A stretch of 64,000 bases of DNA, from NCBI RefSeq assembly GCF_014211915.1, contig NZ_CP060040.1, forward strand, positions 2,790,001 to 2,854,000. Reading direction: 5' to 3'. Under the pieces are notes generated by a model that worked only from the letters and a program-made list of their open reading frames with translations, had not been told where the DNA came from and searched no databases. Each line of letters begins with the position of its first letter. Within the stretch, counting starts at the first letter, position 1. The DNA is from Burkholderia cenocepacia. GTDB taxonomy: Bacteria > Pseudomonadota > Gammaproteobacteria > Burkholderiales > Burkholderiaceae. The translations under genes were made by a program, and so were the position numbers. This document shows, in pieces, positions 1 through 8,373 of this stretch.

Positions 1-211
1 TGTCGATGGCGTGAGGAGAGGAGACGCACCCCGAGACGTGGAGCGTGAGGGAATGAATGATGGGCGGAAAATCCGCCGGCAGACTGTGTGAATTACTGCT
101 TCGCCGGCGCGGCCGTCGCGATCTTGGGTGGTTGTCGGCCCGGCGTCGCTTCGTTGCAAGCGGACACGACGATCGGACACGTGTCGATCGTCGTGCGTCC
201 TCGTTTCATCG
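1..211. other. Left-edge non-coding stretch
   Basis: No convincing gene is visible. A short 6-bp hairpin (GGCGGA-AAA-TCCGCC, 63-77) lies downstream of the monooxygenase-esterase stop at 212 on the minus strand, but it has no T-run and is weak as a terminator. The open frames here lack good ribosome sites and I treat them as chance. Confidence 0.4.
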
Positions 212-2662
212 TCATGCCGTCGTGGCGACACGTTCCGACGCAAACCCCGCCAACGTCCGCAACGCGTCCCGCGCCGAGCGCAAGTAAAACGCCTGCAGAT
301 GGAACACATGCCAGCGCGCCGCATGGATCTCCAGCCGGCACGGCACGCCGCACGCGTGCGCATGCTCGGCCAGCCGCTGCGCATCGGACAGCAGTACTTC
401 CTGGTCGCCGGCCTGGATCAGCATCGGCGGCAGGCCATGCAGACCGGTGTCGAGCGGCCCGCGCGCCGCGGCGGAGCCCGTGCCGTGACACCAGCGCAGC
501 CCCTGTTCGAGCCAGCCGCGCCGGATCATCGGATCGTCGTGGCGACGCGAGGCCAATGTTGCGCCGCCGAGCGCGGGGTCGGTCACGGGCGAGATCAGCA
601 GCAGTGCGGCGGCGGCCGGCTCGCCGCGCTCGCGCAGCGCGATGGCGAGCGCCAGCGCCAGCGCGCCGCCGGCCGAGTCGCCGGCAATCACGATCCGGTG
701 CGGCGCGTAACCCTGCGTGCGCATCGCGTCGTAGGCGGCCAGTGCGTCGTCGAGCGCGGCCGGGCTCGGATGCTCGGGCGCGAGCCGGTAATCGGGCACC
801 CACACCGGCAGGCCCGCGTCGTTCGCGAGGCGCGTCGTCACGCCGCGATGCGTATGCGGTCCGCCGAGACAAAACGCGCCGCCATGCAGATAGAGGATCG
901 CGCCACCCGTATCGCCGCGTTTCGGCGCGACCACTTCGATCGGCACATGTTGCGCCGACGTGCGGTAGCGCAGTGTGCCACCCGCACCGGGCATCAGCGG
1001 CGACAGCAGCGCGACGACGCGGCGCTGCATGCGCGCGCCGAACGGCGGCCCGATCAGCGGCCGGAACGCGACGCGCAGGAAACCGCGCAACGAAGCGGCC
1101 GTGAAGGCTTCGAATCTGCCGGCGGGCGGCGCGACCACCGTGCCGTGCAGCGGCGCAGCCGCCCCGGACAGCGGCTGCGACAAGCGGTACGCGGACATGC
1201 CGGTGAAGCGCGTGATCCACCGGTAGGTCAGCGTGAAGCCCGGCCAGTTCGTGCTGTTGTGCCCCGATGCATCGACGTACCAGCTCTTGCAACTGCTCCA
1301 CACCGACCCTGCGAGCCGCTGCTGCACGTGCACGTTGAAACGCCGGTAGCGGCGCGCGTCGACGTCGATCTCACGCGCGCCGTCGCGACGCATCGCCTGT
1401 ATGCAGCGCATCACGTGCGCGATCTGGCTCTCGAGCATGTAGACGATCGAGTTGTGACCGAGGTTGGTGTTCGGGCCGTACAGCATGAAGAAGTTCGGAA
1501 AGCCGGGCACGGTGAGCCCGAGATACGCCTGCGCGCCGCGTCGCCACGCATCGTTCAGGTCGAGGCCGCCGCGGCCCGTGATGCGCATCGGCGACAGGAA
1601 TTCCGTTGCCGCGAACCCCGTGCCGTAGACGATCGCGTCGACGGGATGATGCACGCCGTCGACGGTCTCGATCCCGTCCTCGGTCACGCGCCGGATCGGC
1701 TGCGTGACGAGTTCCACATGGTCGCGGCTCATCGCGGCGAGATAGTCGCTCGACAACAGGATGCGCTTGCAGCCGACCGGATAATCGGGCGTGAGCCGTG
1801 CGCGCAACGCGGGGTCCGGCACGTCGCGCGCGAGCAGCTTGCGAAACGGCCGGCCGGCCGCGACCTTCATCAACCCGTGCAGCCGCGTGAACGCGATCGC
1901 ACGCGCTTCGTAGCGCAGGTAGATCGATGCGCGATGCAGTTTCATCGCCGCCGGCAGCTGGCGAAACAGCGCCTTTTCCCACGGGCGATACGCGCGGTCG
2001 GGGCGCGGCATCACATAGGCCGGCGAGCGCTGGAACACGGTCAGGCGCCGCACGTCGCCGGCGATCGCCGGAACGAACTGGATCGCCGATGCACCGGTGC
2101 CGACCACGGCCACCCGTTTGCCGGCGAGTGCGTAATCGTGATCCCAGTGCGCGGAGTGGAACGCACGGCCGCGAAACGTGTCGATGCCGGGCAGGTTCGG
2201 CATGACGGGGCGGCTCAACTGGCCGGTGCCGCTGACGAGCAGCGCGGCGCTCAGCGTCGTGCCGTCGCGCAGCGTGACGTGCCACAGCGCACCGGCTTCG
2301 TCGTAGCGTGCGTGTTCGACTTCGGCGCCGAAGCGCAGATAGCGGGCGAGACCGTACTTGCGCGCGCAGTGTTGCAGGTACGCATGAATCTCGGGCTGCG
2401 GCGCGAACACGCGCGACCACGCGGGATTGGGTTCGAACGAGAACGAGTACAAGTGCGAAGGCACGTCGCACGCGGCGCCCGGATAGCGGTTGTCGCGCCA
2501 CACGCCGCCGACGTCGTGCGTGCGTTCGACGATCACGAAATCGTGAATGCCGGCGCGTTGCAGCGCAATCGCCATGCCGATGCCGGCGAAGCCGGCGCCG
2601 ATGATGATCGCCGCAAGCGGCGTGGGGGAGCCGGCGGAACGGGAAGGATCAGGCGACAGCAT
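212..2662 (-). CDS. Fused Baeyer-Villiger-type flavin monooxygenase and HSL-family esterase
   Basis: An 816-residue two-enzyme fusion. Residues 1 to about 510 are a flavin monooxygenase: FAD motif GAGFAGIG at 22-29, the Baeyer-Villiger fingerprint FxGxxxHxxxWD at 163-174, and a second NADPH-type motif VVGTGAS just after it. Residues from about 540 are an alpha/beta hydrolase of the hormone-sensitive-lipase type: oxyanion motif HGG at 593, nucleophile motif GDSAGG (Ser 663), Asp near 753 and His near 785. Inferred role: oxygenate a ketone to an ester and hydrolyse it in one polypeptide. The start is the ATG at 2662, not the earlier one at 2755, because GAGGAAACCCGCC precedes it and it overlaps the GMC oxidoreductase stop by 14 nt. 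This implies translational coupling in a two-gene operon. The substrate is unknown. Confidence 0.9.
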   Translation of the reverse strand: MLSPDPSRSAGSPTPLAAIIIGAGFAGIGMAIALQRAGIHDFVIVERTHDVGGVWRDNRYPGAACDVPSHLYSFSFEPNPAWSRVFAPQPEIHAYLQHCARKYGLARYLRFGAEVEHARYDEAGALWHVTLRDGTTLSAALLVSGTGQLSRPVMPNLPGIDTFRGRAFHSAHWDHDYALAGKRVAVVGTGASAIQFVPAIAGDVRRLTVFQRSPAYVMPRPDRAYRPWEKALFRQLPAAMKLHRASIYLRYEARAIAFTRLHGLMKVAAGRPFRKLLARDVPDPALRARLTPDYPVGCKRILLSSDYLAAMSRDHVELVTQPIRRVTEDGIETVDGVHHPVDAIVYGTGFAATEFLSPMRITGRGGLDLNDAWRRGAQAYLGLTVPGFPNFFMLYGPNTNLGHNSIVYMLESQIAHVMRCIQAMRRDGAREIDVDARRYRRFNVHVQQRLAGSVWSSCKSWYVDASGHNSTNWPGFTLTYRWITRFTGMSAYRLSQPLSGAAAPLHGTVVAPPAGRFEAFTAASLRGFLRVAFRPLIGPPFGARMQRRVVALLSPLMPGAGGTLRYRTSAQHVPIEVVAPKRGDTGGAILYLHGGAFCLGGPHTHRGVTTRLANDAGLPVWVPDYRLAPEHPSPAALDDALAAYDAMRTQGYAPHRIVIAGDSAGGALALALAIALRERGEPAAAALLLISPVTDPALGGATLASRRHDDPMIRRGWLEQGLRWCHGTGSAAARGPLDTGLHGLPPMLIQAGDQEVLLSDAQRLAEHAHACGVPCRLEIHAARWHVFHLQAFYLRSARDALRTLAGFASERVATTA

Positions 2663-4367
2663 GGCGGGTTTCCTCGGGCTGGTCGCCGGCGTGTGCGGCG
2701 CGGGTTGCAAGGGTAGCGTCACGATCCGTCGTCGTCCTGACGGTTGCGTCGGCATGCGGCTGCGCCGGCACGCGGCATACGCCGCGCATCAGGTCGACGG
2801 CCTTCTCGGCGATCATGATCGTCGGCGCGTTGGTGTTGCCGCCGATGAGCGTCGGCATCACCGATGCATCGACGATGCGCAGCCCTTGCAGGCCATGCAC
2901 ACGCAGTTGCGGATCGACGACGGCGAGCGCGTCGCGCCCCATCCGGCAGGTGCCGACCGGGTGATAGACGGTGTCGGCGCGCCGTCGCAGCACGTCGCGA
3001 ATCTCGTCGTCGGTCGTCACGTTCGCGGTGAACAGGTCGCGCGTGGTCCAGTCGGCGAGCGCCGGCGCCTCCATCAGGCGACGCGTGATGCGGAAGCCCG
3101 CGACCATGTCGTCGAGATCGCGCGGATCGTCGAAGAACGCGGGATCGATGCGGGGCGCCGCGAGCGGGTCGGCGCCGTTCAGCGTGACCGAGCCGCGGCT
3201 GCGCGGCCGCAACAGGCACACGTGGCACGACAGCCCGTGACCGGCATGCGGCTTGCGCGCATGGTCGTCGACGAGCGCGACGACGAAATGCAGCTGGATG
3301 TCCGGTGCCGCCAGATCGGCACGCGTTTTCAGGAAACCGCCGCCTTCCGCGAAGTTCGACGTCAGCATCCCGCGCCGTTCGCGGCGAAAGCGGGCGAATT
3401 CGCGCAGCATGCGCAGCCCGCCGCGGACGGACACGCCCATCGTGTCGACGCTGCGCGTGCGGTAGCCGAAGATGAAATCCGGATGATCCTGCAGGTTGCG
3501 GCCGACGCCCGGCAGATCGGCCTGTACGGCGATGCCGAACTGCTGGAGTTCGCGGCCCGGGCCGACGCCCGACAGCATCAGCAACTGCGGCGTCTGCAGC
3601 GCGCCGGCCGCGAGCACGACTTCGCGCCGCGCGCGCAGCGTGCGGATTTGACCGTGCTGCCGCACCTCGACGCCGGTCGCGCGCGTGCCGTCGAACAGGA
3701 TGCGCAGCACCTGCGCGTGCGCCTCGACCGTCAGGTTGTCGCGGCGGCCGACGTGCGGCAGCAGGTACGCGCGCGCCGCGCTCCATCGTTCGCCGTGCTT
3801 CTGCGTGACCTGGTAGATCCCGATGCCTTCCTGTTGCGCGCCGTTGAAATCGTCGGTGAGCGGCAGGCCGGCCTGTTGCGCGGCTTCCAGATAGCGCGCA
3901 TGAAACGGGTTGCCGGTGCGCAGGTCGCTGACCCACAGCGGGCCGTCGCGGCCGTGCCAGGCATCGTCGAAGCGCTCGTTGTGCTCGCTCAGGCGGAAGT
4001 ACGGCAGCACGTCGTCGTACGCCCAGCCTTCGGCGCCGAGCGTGGCCCAGCCGTCGTAGTCGACGCGATGACCGCGGATATAGACCATCGCGTTGATCGC
4101 CGACGAACCGCCAAGCGCCCTGCCGCGCGGCTGATAGCCGATGCGCCCGCCGAGCCCCGGCTGCGGCACCGTGTCGAATGCCCAGTTGTTCAGGCGGGTC
4201 GGCATCATCGCGACCGCGCCGGTCGGCACGTTGACGACCGCGCTGTCGCCGCGGCCGCCGGCCTCGAGCACGCAGACGGTCACGGCCGGGTCCTCGGTCA
4301 GCCGGCCCGCGACGACGCAACCGCCCGACCCGCCACCGACCACGATGTAGTCGAAAGTCTTGCTCAT
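2649..4367 (-). CDS. GMC-family oxidoreductase (choline/alcohol dehydrogenase type)
   Basis: A 572-residue flavoprotein. It has the N-terminal FAD motif GGGSGGCVVAG, the GMC signature around GRALGGSSAINAMVYIRG, and the C-terminal active-site segment HPVGTCRMG followed by NTNAPTIMIAEKA. Family enzymes oxidise primary alcohols (choline, polyethylene glycol, alkanols) to aldehydes. The start at 4367 has a strong AAGGAGA site 7 nt upstream. It is the first gene of an operon whose second gene is the monooxygenase-esterase fusion, so a plausible job is oxidation of the alcohol released from the ester (inference). The operon is divergent from an AraC regulator. Confidence 0.9.
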   Translation of the reverse strand: MSKTFDYIVVGGGSGGCVVAGRLTEDPAVTVCVLEAGGRGDSAVVNVPTGAVAMMPTRLNNWAFDTVPQPGLGGRIGYQPRGRALGGSSAINAMVYIRGHRVDYDGWATLGAEGWAYDDVLPYFRLSEHNERFDDAWHGRDGPLWVSDLRTGNPFHARYLEAAQQAGLPLTDDFNGAQQEGIGIYQVTQKHGERWSAARAYLLPHVGRRDNLTVEAHAQVLRILFDGTRATGVEVRQHGQIRTLRARREVVLAAGALQTPQLLMLSGVGPGRELQQFGIAVQADLPGVGRNLQDHPDFIFGYRTRSVDTMGVSVRGGLRMLREFARFRRERRGMLTSNFAEGGGFLKTRADLAAPDIQLHFVVALVDDHARKPHAGHGLSCHVCLLRPRSRGSVTLNGADPLAAPRIDPAFFDDPRDLDDMVAGFRITRRLMEAPALADWTTRDLFTANVTTDDEIRDVLRRRADTVYHPVGTCRMGRDALAVVDPQLRVHGLQGLRIVDASVMPTLIGGNTNAPTIMIAEKAVDLMRGVCRVPAQPHADATVRTTTDRDATLATRAAHAGDQPEETRHAVA

Positions 4368-4602
4368 GGAATCGTCTCCTTGCTTCGGTGATCGGTGGGT
4401 CATGCGACGCGTGTCGGCATGCGGGCGCGGCCGGCGCGCCGGCGGGCGAAGTGGGTGAAGTGGGCGGCGGGATCGGTCGGGCGACTCGGTCGCATGGTGT
4501 CTCCTCCTGGGGGATGGCGTCGTTCGGACGACGACTGGATGACGCCGATGGTGCGGGCCGCATGGGAAAACACCAATGCTGGTTGGGGACAATTGTTTTA
4601 GT

Positions 4603-4615
4603 ATTTGGGCCAAAT
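4603..4615. promoter_or_regulatory. Perfect dyad between GMC operon and AraC regulator
   Basis: ATTTGG-G-CCAAAT forms a perfect 6-1-6 inverted repeat in the most AT-rich part of the 271-bp divergent intergenic region, 24 bp before the AraC-type start. It is a candidate operator or autoregulatory site. The binding protein is inferred only from position. Confidence 0.4.
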
Positions 4616-4638
4616 CGGCGCTTCGAGGGTTTCTCCGC

Positions 4639-5670
4639 ATGAGCTTCTGGGATTTCACCCGGAGTCCGGCCAGCGCCCGGTTGCTGGTCGATTTCGGCGA
4701 CGAACGCGGTGTGCCGCATGCCACGCTGCTGGCCGGCACGGGCCTCGCGAGCGCGCAGCTCGACGACCCGAAAGTCGAGGTGACGGCCGCGCAGGAACTG
4801 CGGCTGACCGGCAACCTGCTGCGTGCGCTCGGCCGGGCACAGGGCCTCGGGTTCGAGGTCGGCCGGCGTTACCACTTCTCCGCGTACGGCGTGTGGGGCT
4901 ACGGGCTGATCGCGAGCGCGACCGGGCGCGATGCGCTCGCGCTCGCGATGCGTTTTTTGCCGCTCACGTATGCGTACACCGTCATCACGTACCGCGAGTC
5001 GGCTGACACTGGCGTGCTCAGCTTCGGCGCGCCGGAACTCGACGCCGACCTGAGCCGGTTCCTCGTCGAGCGCGACATGACGGCCGCGGCCGTGCTGCTG
5101 CACGAAATCGCCAGCGGCGATTTCGCGTTGTCGCGCTTCACGCTGCAGGCCGCGCGTTCGCCGGCGCTCGCGGCGCCGCGTATCGCCGGCATCGAGCCGA
5201 CGTTCTCGGCGCGGGCGAACAGCCTCGCGTTCGACCGTGCGTTCCTCGACCGGCCGTTGCCGCATGCGAATCCGCTGACGGTGTCGATGTGCGAGCAGAT
5301 GTGCGGGCAACTCGTCGAAGCACGGCGTGCGCGCGTGGGCACGTCGGAGATGGTGCGCCAGTACCTGAACGCGACGCCCGGCAGCGCGCCGTTCTCGCTC
5401 GAGGACATGGCGCGCCTGATGAACACGAGCCCGCGCACGCTCAAGCGGCGGTTGCAGGAGGAGGGCACGACGTTTCGCGCGCTGCTCGCGCAGACGCGCG
5501 GGGCGATGGCCGAGACGCTGCTCGGCGATGCGCGGCTGTCGCTCGCGGACGTGGCCGAGCGGCTCGGCTTCAGCGATCTGTCCAGTTTCTCGCAAGCGTT
5601 CAAGCGCTGGTACGGCGTGCCGCCGGGCGCGTATCGCAGCGCGGCGCGGCGAGCAGGCGACCGTCGATGA
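4639..5670 (+). CDS. AraC-family regulator with arabinose-binding-like N-terminal domain (VirS type)
   Basis: A 343-residue regulator. The N-terminal 200 residues fit the variable ligand domain seen in OruR/VirS-type AraC proteins. The C-terminal 100 residues carry two helix-turn-helix units (segment MARLMNTSPRTLKRRLQEEG, then LADVAERLGFSDLSSFSQAFKRWYG). The chosen ATG at 4639 aligns with the family start, and a GAGG lies 10 nt before it; the upstream in-frame ATG at 4576 lies within the promoter region. It is divergent from the GMC/monooxygenase-esterase operon and is its likely activator. Confidence 0.85.
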   Translation: MSFWDFTRSPASARLLVDFGDERGVPHATLLAGTGLASAQLDDPKVEVTAAQELRLTGNLLRALGRAQGLGFEVGRRYHFSAYGVWGYGLIASATGRDALALAMRFLPLTYAYTVITYRESADTGVLSFGAPELDADLSRFLVERDMTAAAVLLHEIASGDFALSRFTLQAARSPALAAPRIAGIEPTFSARANSLAFDRAFLDRPLPHANPLTVSMCEQMCGQLVEARRARVGTSEMVRQYLNATPGSAPFSLEDMARLMNTSPRTLKRRLQEEGTTFRALLAQTRGAMAETLLGDARLSLADVAERLGFSDLSSFSQAFKRWYGVPPGAYRSAARRAGDRR

Positions 5671-5734
5671 ATCGCGGTACGATCGCCCGCTTGCCCGTCC
5701 TGCCTGTCGACATCACACTCACGAGAGACCCCGC

Positions 5735-6244
5735 ATGATCACGATTCGCCCGATGACCGACGACGATTTCGTACGCTTCTGGCCGACCTACCGCGCCATC
5801 GTCGCTGCTCAGGAAACCTATGCATTCGATCCCGAACCGACCCAGGAAGCGGCACGCGCACTGTGGCTCGACGCGCCGCTCTGTACGTGGATCGCCGAAG
5901 AAGACGGCGTGGTGCTCGGCTCGTACTTCCTGAAGGCGAACGCCGCCGGGCCCGGCAAGCATGTGAGCAACTGCGGCTACATGGTGAGCGAGGCCGCGCG
6001 CGGTCGCGGCGTCGCGCGCCTGATGTGCGAGCACTCGCAGCAGGTGGCGCGCGAGCGCGGTTTCCTCGCGATGCAGTTCAATTCGGTGGTCGCGACGAAC
6101 GAGGTCGCGGTCGCGCTGTGGCAGAAGCTGGGATTCGAGATCGTCGGCCGGCTGCCGCGCGCATACCGTCACGCGCGGCTCGGCTTTGTCGACTGCTTCG
6201 TGATGTTCAAGTGGCTCGGCGACGCGGCGGCCGCCGAAGCCTGA
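5735..6244 (+). CDS. GNAT-family N-acetyltransferase
   Basis: A 169-residue single GNAT domain. It begins with the typical beta-1 segment MITIRPMTDDDF and has the acetyl-CoA-binding motif A region ending in EAARGRGVARLM, followed by NEVAVALWQKLGFEIVGRLP (motif B). The substrate cannot be predicted. It starts 64 nt after the AraC-type gene on the same strand, so it may be read through from it. It converges on the M29-like gene. Confidence 0.85.
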   Translation: MITIRPMTDDDFVRFWPTYRAIVAAQETYAFDPEPTQEAARALWLDAPLCTWIAEEDGVVLGSYFLKANAAGPGKHVSNCGYMVSEAARGRGVARLMCEHSQQVARERGFLAMQFNSVVATNEVAVALWQKLGFEIVGRLPRAYRHARLGFVDCFVMFKWLGDAAAAEA

Positions 6245-6261
6245 GCAACCTGCTCGCTGCG

Positions 6262-7215
6262 TCAGACGGCGAACGCGCCGTCGAACACGATCCGCTCGTC
6301 GAGCGCGAGCGTGCCGCGCGCGAAGATCAGGTCGAGATGGTGGCTGCCGTTTTCGCCGCCGCCGAGGCCGAGGTGCAGGCCCGGATGGCGTTCCTCGAAC
6401 CCTGCGTTGCGGCCGTACAGGCCGCGGATGCCGAGGTTCGTGCCGATGCCGAATTCCTCGATCCGCCGGTGATTCGCATGCCGGTCGAGATAGGTCGAGA
6501 AATCGCGCCGGAAGCCCGCATCGTCGGTGTCGAAATCGACGATCGTGCTGTGCTCGACATGCAGCGTCGCGAGCCGCTCGGCCACCTTGTACTTGATCGC
6601 GAACGGCACGGTGCCGAGAAAGGTGCCGCTGAACACGACCGAGCCGTTGAGGTCGGTCACGTGCGTCGCGATCTCGCCGGGCACGACGTCGAGGTTGCCC
6701 ATGCCGTCCACGCTCGTCCATTTCTGGTCCGGCGCGAGCGAGCCCGTCAGCGTGTTGCCGGCTTCGTCGATGAAGCGGATCTGCGATGCGCGTGCGGCCG
6801 CGTCGATCAGCCGGCCATTGCGCGCGGCGATGTCGTCGAGCGATTCGGCGAACGCCTCGTCGAGGTGCGGGCCGTAATCCTTGAATAAAACCGATTTGCT
6901 CCAGTGCTCGACGATCGCGGGGCGGATCGCGGCGAGAAAGGGCGGCCCGCTCGGCGACGGCGTCGGCAGGCACGACGAGTCGTACAGCAGCACGAACAGG
7001 TCGGCGGCGTCGAGCGCGGCGGCGATGTCGGCGGGCGGGGTGCTTTCGAGGCAGAGGGTGGTCGCGTCGAGCGAATCGGGCAGGGCGGCAAAGGCGCGCA
7101 ACGCGATGTCGCGGTTGCGGGTGTCATGGCCGACCAGCAGTTTTCCCGATTCGCCGCGGGCCAGCTTGTCGCGCAACGCGGGGTGAAAGCCGAGCGCGCG
7201 GTGCAGGTTCAGCAT
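6262..7215 (-). CDS. M29-aminopeptidase-like protein, partner of the small peptide gene
   Basis: A 317-residue protein with the layout of M29 (aminopeptidase T/AmpS) peptidases but shorter than the usual 370-410. Metal-ligand-type positions are visible: Glu181 in PGEIATH, Glu253/254 in IEEFGIGTN, His281 in GLHLGLGGG, and the HLD pair at 293-295. The N-terminal domain is reduced and divergent. A GGAG lies 7 nt before the ATG. It follows a 40-codon peptide gene by 58 nt with a perfect palindrome between them, a layout used when a precursor is made in excess over its processing or binding protein. The role is inferred: processing or binding the peptide. A stand-alone aminopeptidase is the alternative. 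Confidence 0.65.
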   Translation of the reverse strand: MLNLHRALGFHPALRDKLARGESGKLLVGHDTRNRDIALRAFAALPDSLDATTLCLESTPPADIAAALDAADLFVLLYDSSCLPTPSPSGPPFLAAIRPAIVEHWSKSVLFKDYGPHLDEAFAESLDDIAARNGRLIDAAARASQIRFIDEAGNTLTGSLAPDQKWTSVDGMGNLDVVPGEIATHVTDLNGSVVFSGTFLGTVPFAIKYKVAERLATLHVEHSTIVDFDTDDAGFRRDFSTYLDRHANHRRIEEFGIGTNLGIRGLYGRNAGFEERHPGLHLGLGGGENGSHHLDLIFARGTLALDERIVFDGAFAV

Positions 7216-7232
7216 GCGTATCTCCGGAAGCG

Positions 7233-7256
7233 GCGGAAGGGCCGCGGCCCTTCCGC
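7233..7256. terminator. Perfect 24-bp palindrome between peptide gene and M29-like gene
   Basis: GCGGAAGGGCCG is followed directly by its reverse complement, giving a 12-bp stem with no spacer. It sits between the stop of the 40-codon gene (7274) and the start of the M29-like gene (7215). There is no long T-run, so it may act as a partial terminator or mRNA-stability hairpin that lowers expression of the downstream gene. Confidence 0.5.
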
Positions 7257-7273
7257 GAGAACGGGTGGCCCGC

Positions 7274-7396
7274 TCAGACCGGCCAGAGCGCGGTGCCGAA
7301 CGGCACCACGGCGTCCTCGACCATCATGTCGACGGCCTCGGGGTGCGTGTCTTCCTGCATCCAGTCAAGCAATTCGATCTGCTGGGTTTCCTGCAT
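7274..7396 (-). CDS. 40-residue acidic peptide, candidate RiPP-like precursor
   Basis: The frame starts at the ATG at 7396 with a very good ribosome site (ACAGGAG, then AATTGAC, then ATG) and encodes 40 residues. The N-terminal 29 residues are acidic and leader-like (MQETQQIELLDWMQED at the start, then two further Glu/Asp clusters). The last 11 residues, VVPFGTALWPV, are hydrophobic, uncharged and contain a Trp. No transmembrane segment or zinc motif is seen. Upstream lies a 400-bp AT-rich region with a promoter-like pair. Downstream is the M29-like gene behind a palindrome. Inferred role: precursor of a modified peptide or a small signalling peptide. I do not recognise a named family. Confidence 0.55.
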   Translation of the reverse strand: MQETQQIELLDWMQEDTHPEAVDMMVEDAVVPFGTALWPV

Positions 7397-7802
7397 GTCA
7401 ATTCTCCTGTGGTGAACATGAGTGATTCAACATGAAAGCGCGGAAAAAACATGACCGCTCCTCGTTCGATATTTCGTGAATGCCGGACGAGTGGCGTCGA
7501 TATTAGTCTGACGAATTTTCGAATGCAATGCGTTGCAGTGTTTTTAGCCGTGACGTGCTAAACACGAGGCATTTTCGATTCACATATTGGAAAGGCGGAA
7601 TAAAACGAGCGACAGATCACGCATCATTTTTTTAGCGGAAGGAATCCGGATCGACGAAATGAATTCGGTTATTTTTAATTTGAATTCAATTGACCGGATT
7701 GCTGCGCTTTATGTCATTCGAGAGAGCCGCATGAGCGAACGCCCGGCGCTTGAACCGGTCCGCATGATTTCATGCGTCACGCAGTCGATCCGCATCCGCA
7801 CG
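7397..7802. promoter_or_regulatory. AT-rich intergenic region upstream of the peptide gene
   Basis: About 400 bp without a supported gene, much richer in A/T than its surroundings (for example 7617-7700, with runs of T and A). On the minus strand TTGCAT (7528-7523) and TAATAT (7505-7500) are spaced 17 bp, a plausible sigma-70-like pair about 100 bp before the peptide start. The base composition suggests foreign origin or binding by an H-NS-like silencer (inference). Confidence 0.4.
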
Positions 7803-8258
7803 TCATCCAAGCAACGCCTTTCCGATCGCCTTGGTCGGTTCGGAGCGCAGCACCAGCGAAGTCGTGACCGCGCCGAAGCGCGCAATCGCGTCGACGAGCG
7901 TTTCGAGCTGGCCCGGTGTCGGCACCAGCACCTTCAGCAGAAAGCAGTCCTCGCCGGTCATGCGGTGGACTTCGATGACATGCGGCATCTCGGCGAACGC
8001 GCGCAGCGCCGGTTTGATGTGCTCGTGAGTCGTTTTCAGCCGGATGATGGCCATCATGCCCAACCCGAGCGCCGCCGGATCGATGCGTGCGCCGTAGCCG
8101 GCGATGATGCCGCGTTCTTCCAGCCGCTTGACGCGCTCCGAGGTGGCGGGCTGCGACAGCCCGATGCGCCTGCCGACTTCCGACAGCGGCGTCCGCGCGT
8201 TCTCCTGCAGCGCTTCGAGAATGGCAAGATCGAGGCGATCCAGCGCTTCGTCCGGCAT
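7803..8258 (-). CDS. Lrp/AsnC-family transcriptional regulator
   Basis: A 151-residue regulator. The N-terminal winged helix-turn-helix is LDRLDLAILEALQENARTP followed by LSEVGRRIGLSQPATSERVKRLEERGII. The C-terminal RAM ligand domain contains HVIEVHRMTGEDCFLLKVLV. The start at 8258 is preferred over 8291 because GGAGGA lies 5 nt upstream and the alignment begins there. Lrp proteins sense amino acids and often control transport or catabolism genes nearby. The divergent RBBP9-like hydrolase and the AT-rich peptide locus are the nearest candidate targets. Confidence 0.9.
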   Translation of the reverse strand: MPDEALDRLDLAILEALQENARTPLSEVGRRIGLSQPATSERVKRLEERGIIAGYGARIDPAALGLGMMAIIRLKTTHEHIKPALRAFAEMPHVIEVHRMTGEDCFLLKVLVPTPGQLETLVDAIARFGAVTTSLVLRSEPTKAIGKALLG

Positions 8259-8373
8259 GACGGTCCTCCGGTACCGTTGATTCATCGGCATTTTGTCTCA
8301 ATAACCGATGACTTGCCATTCCATGCCGACTGGCGCGTGGTCACACTCCGGGTTTCAGTTGACGGAGGGCGTG

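Noticed and set aside
128..2716. Long plus-strand open frame, rich in Arg and His
   Set aside because: It is opposite the monooxygenase-esterase gene, has no domains, and follows the GC3-driven shadow pattern seen across the window.
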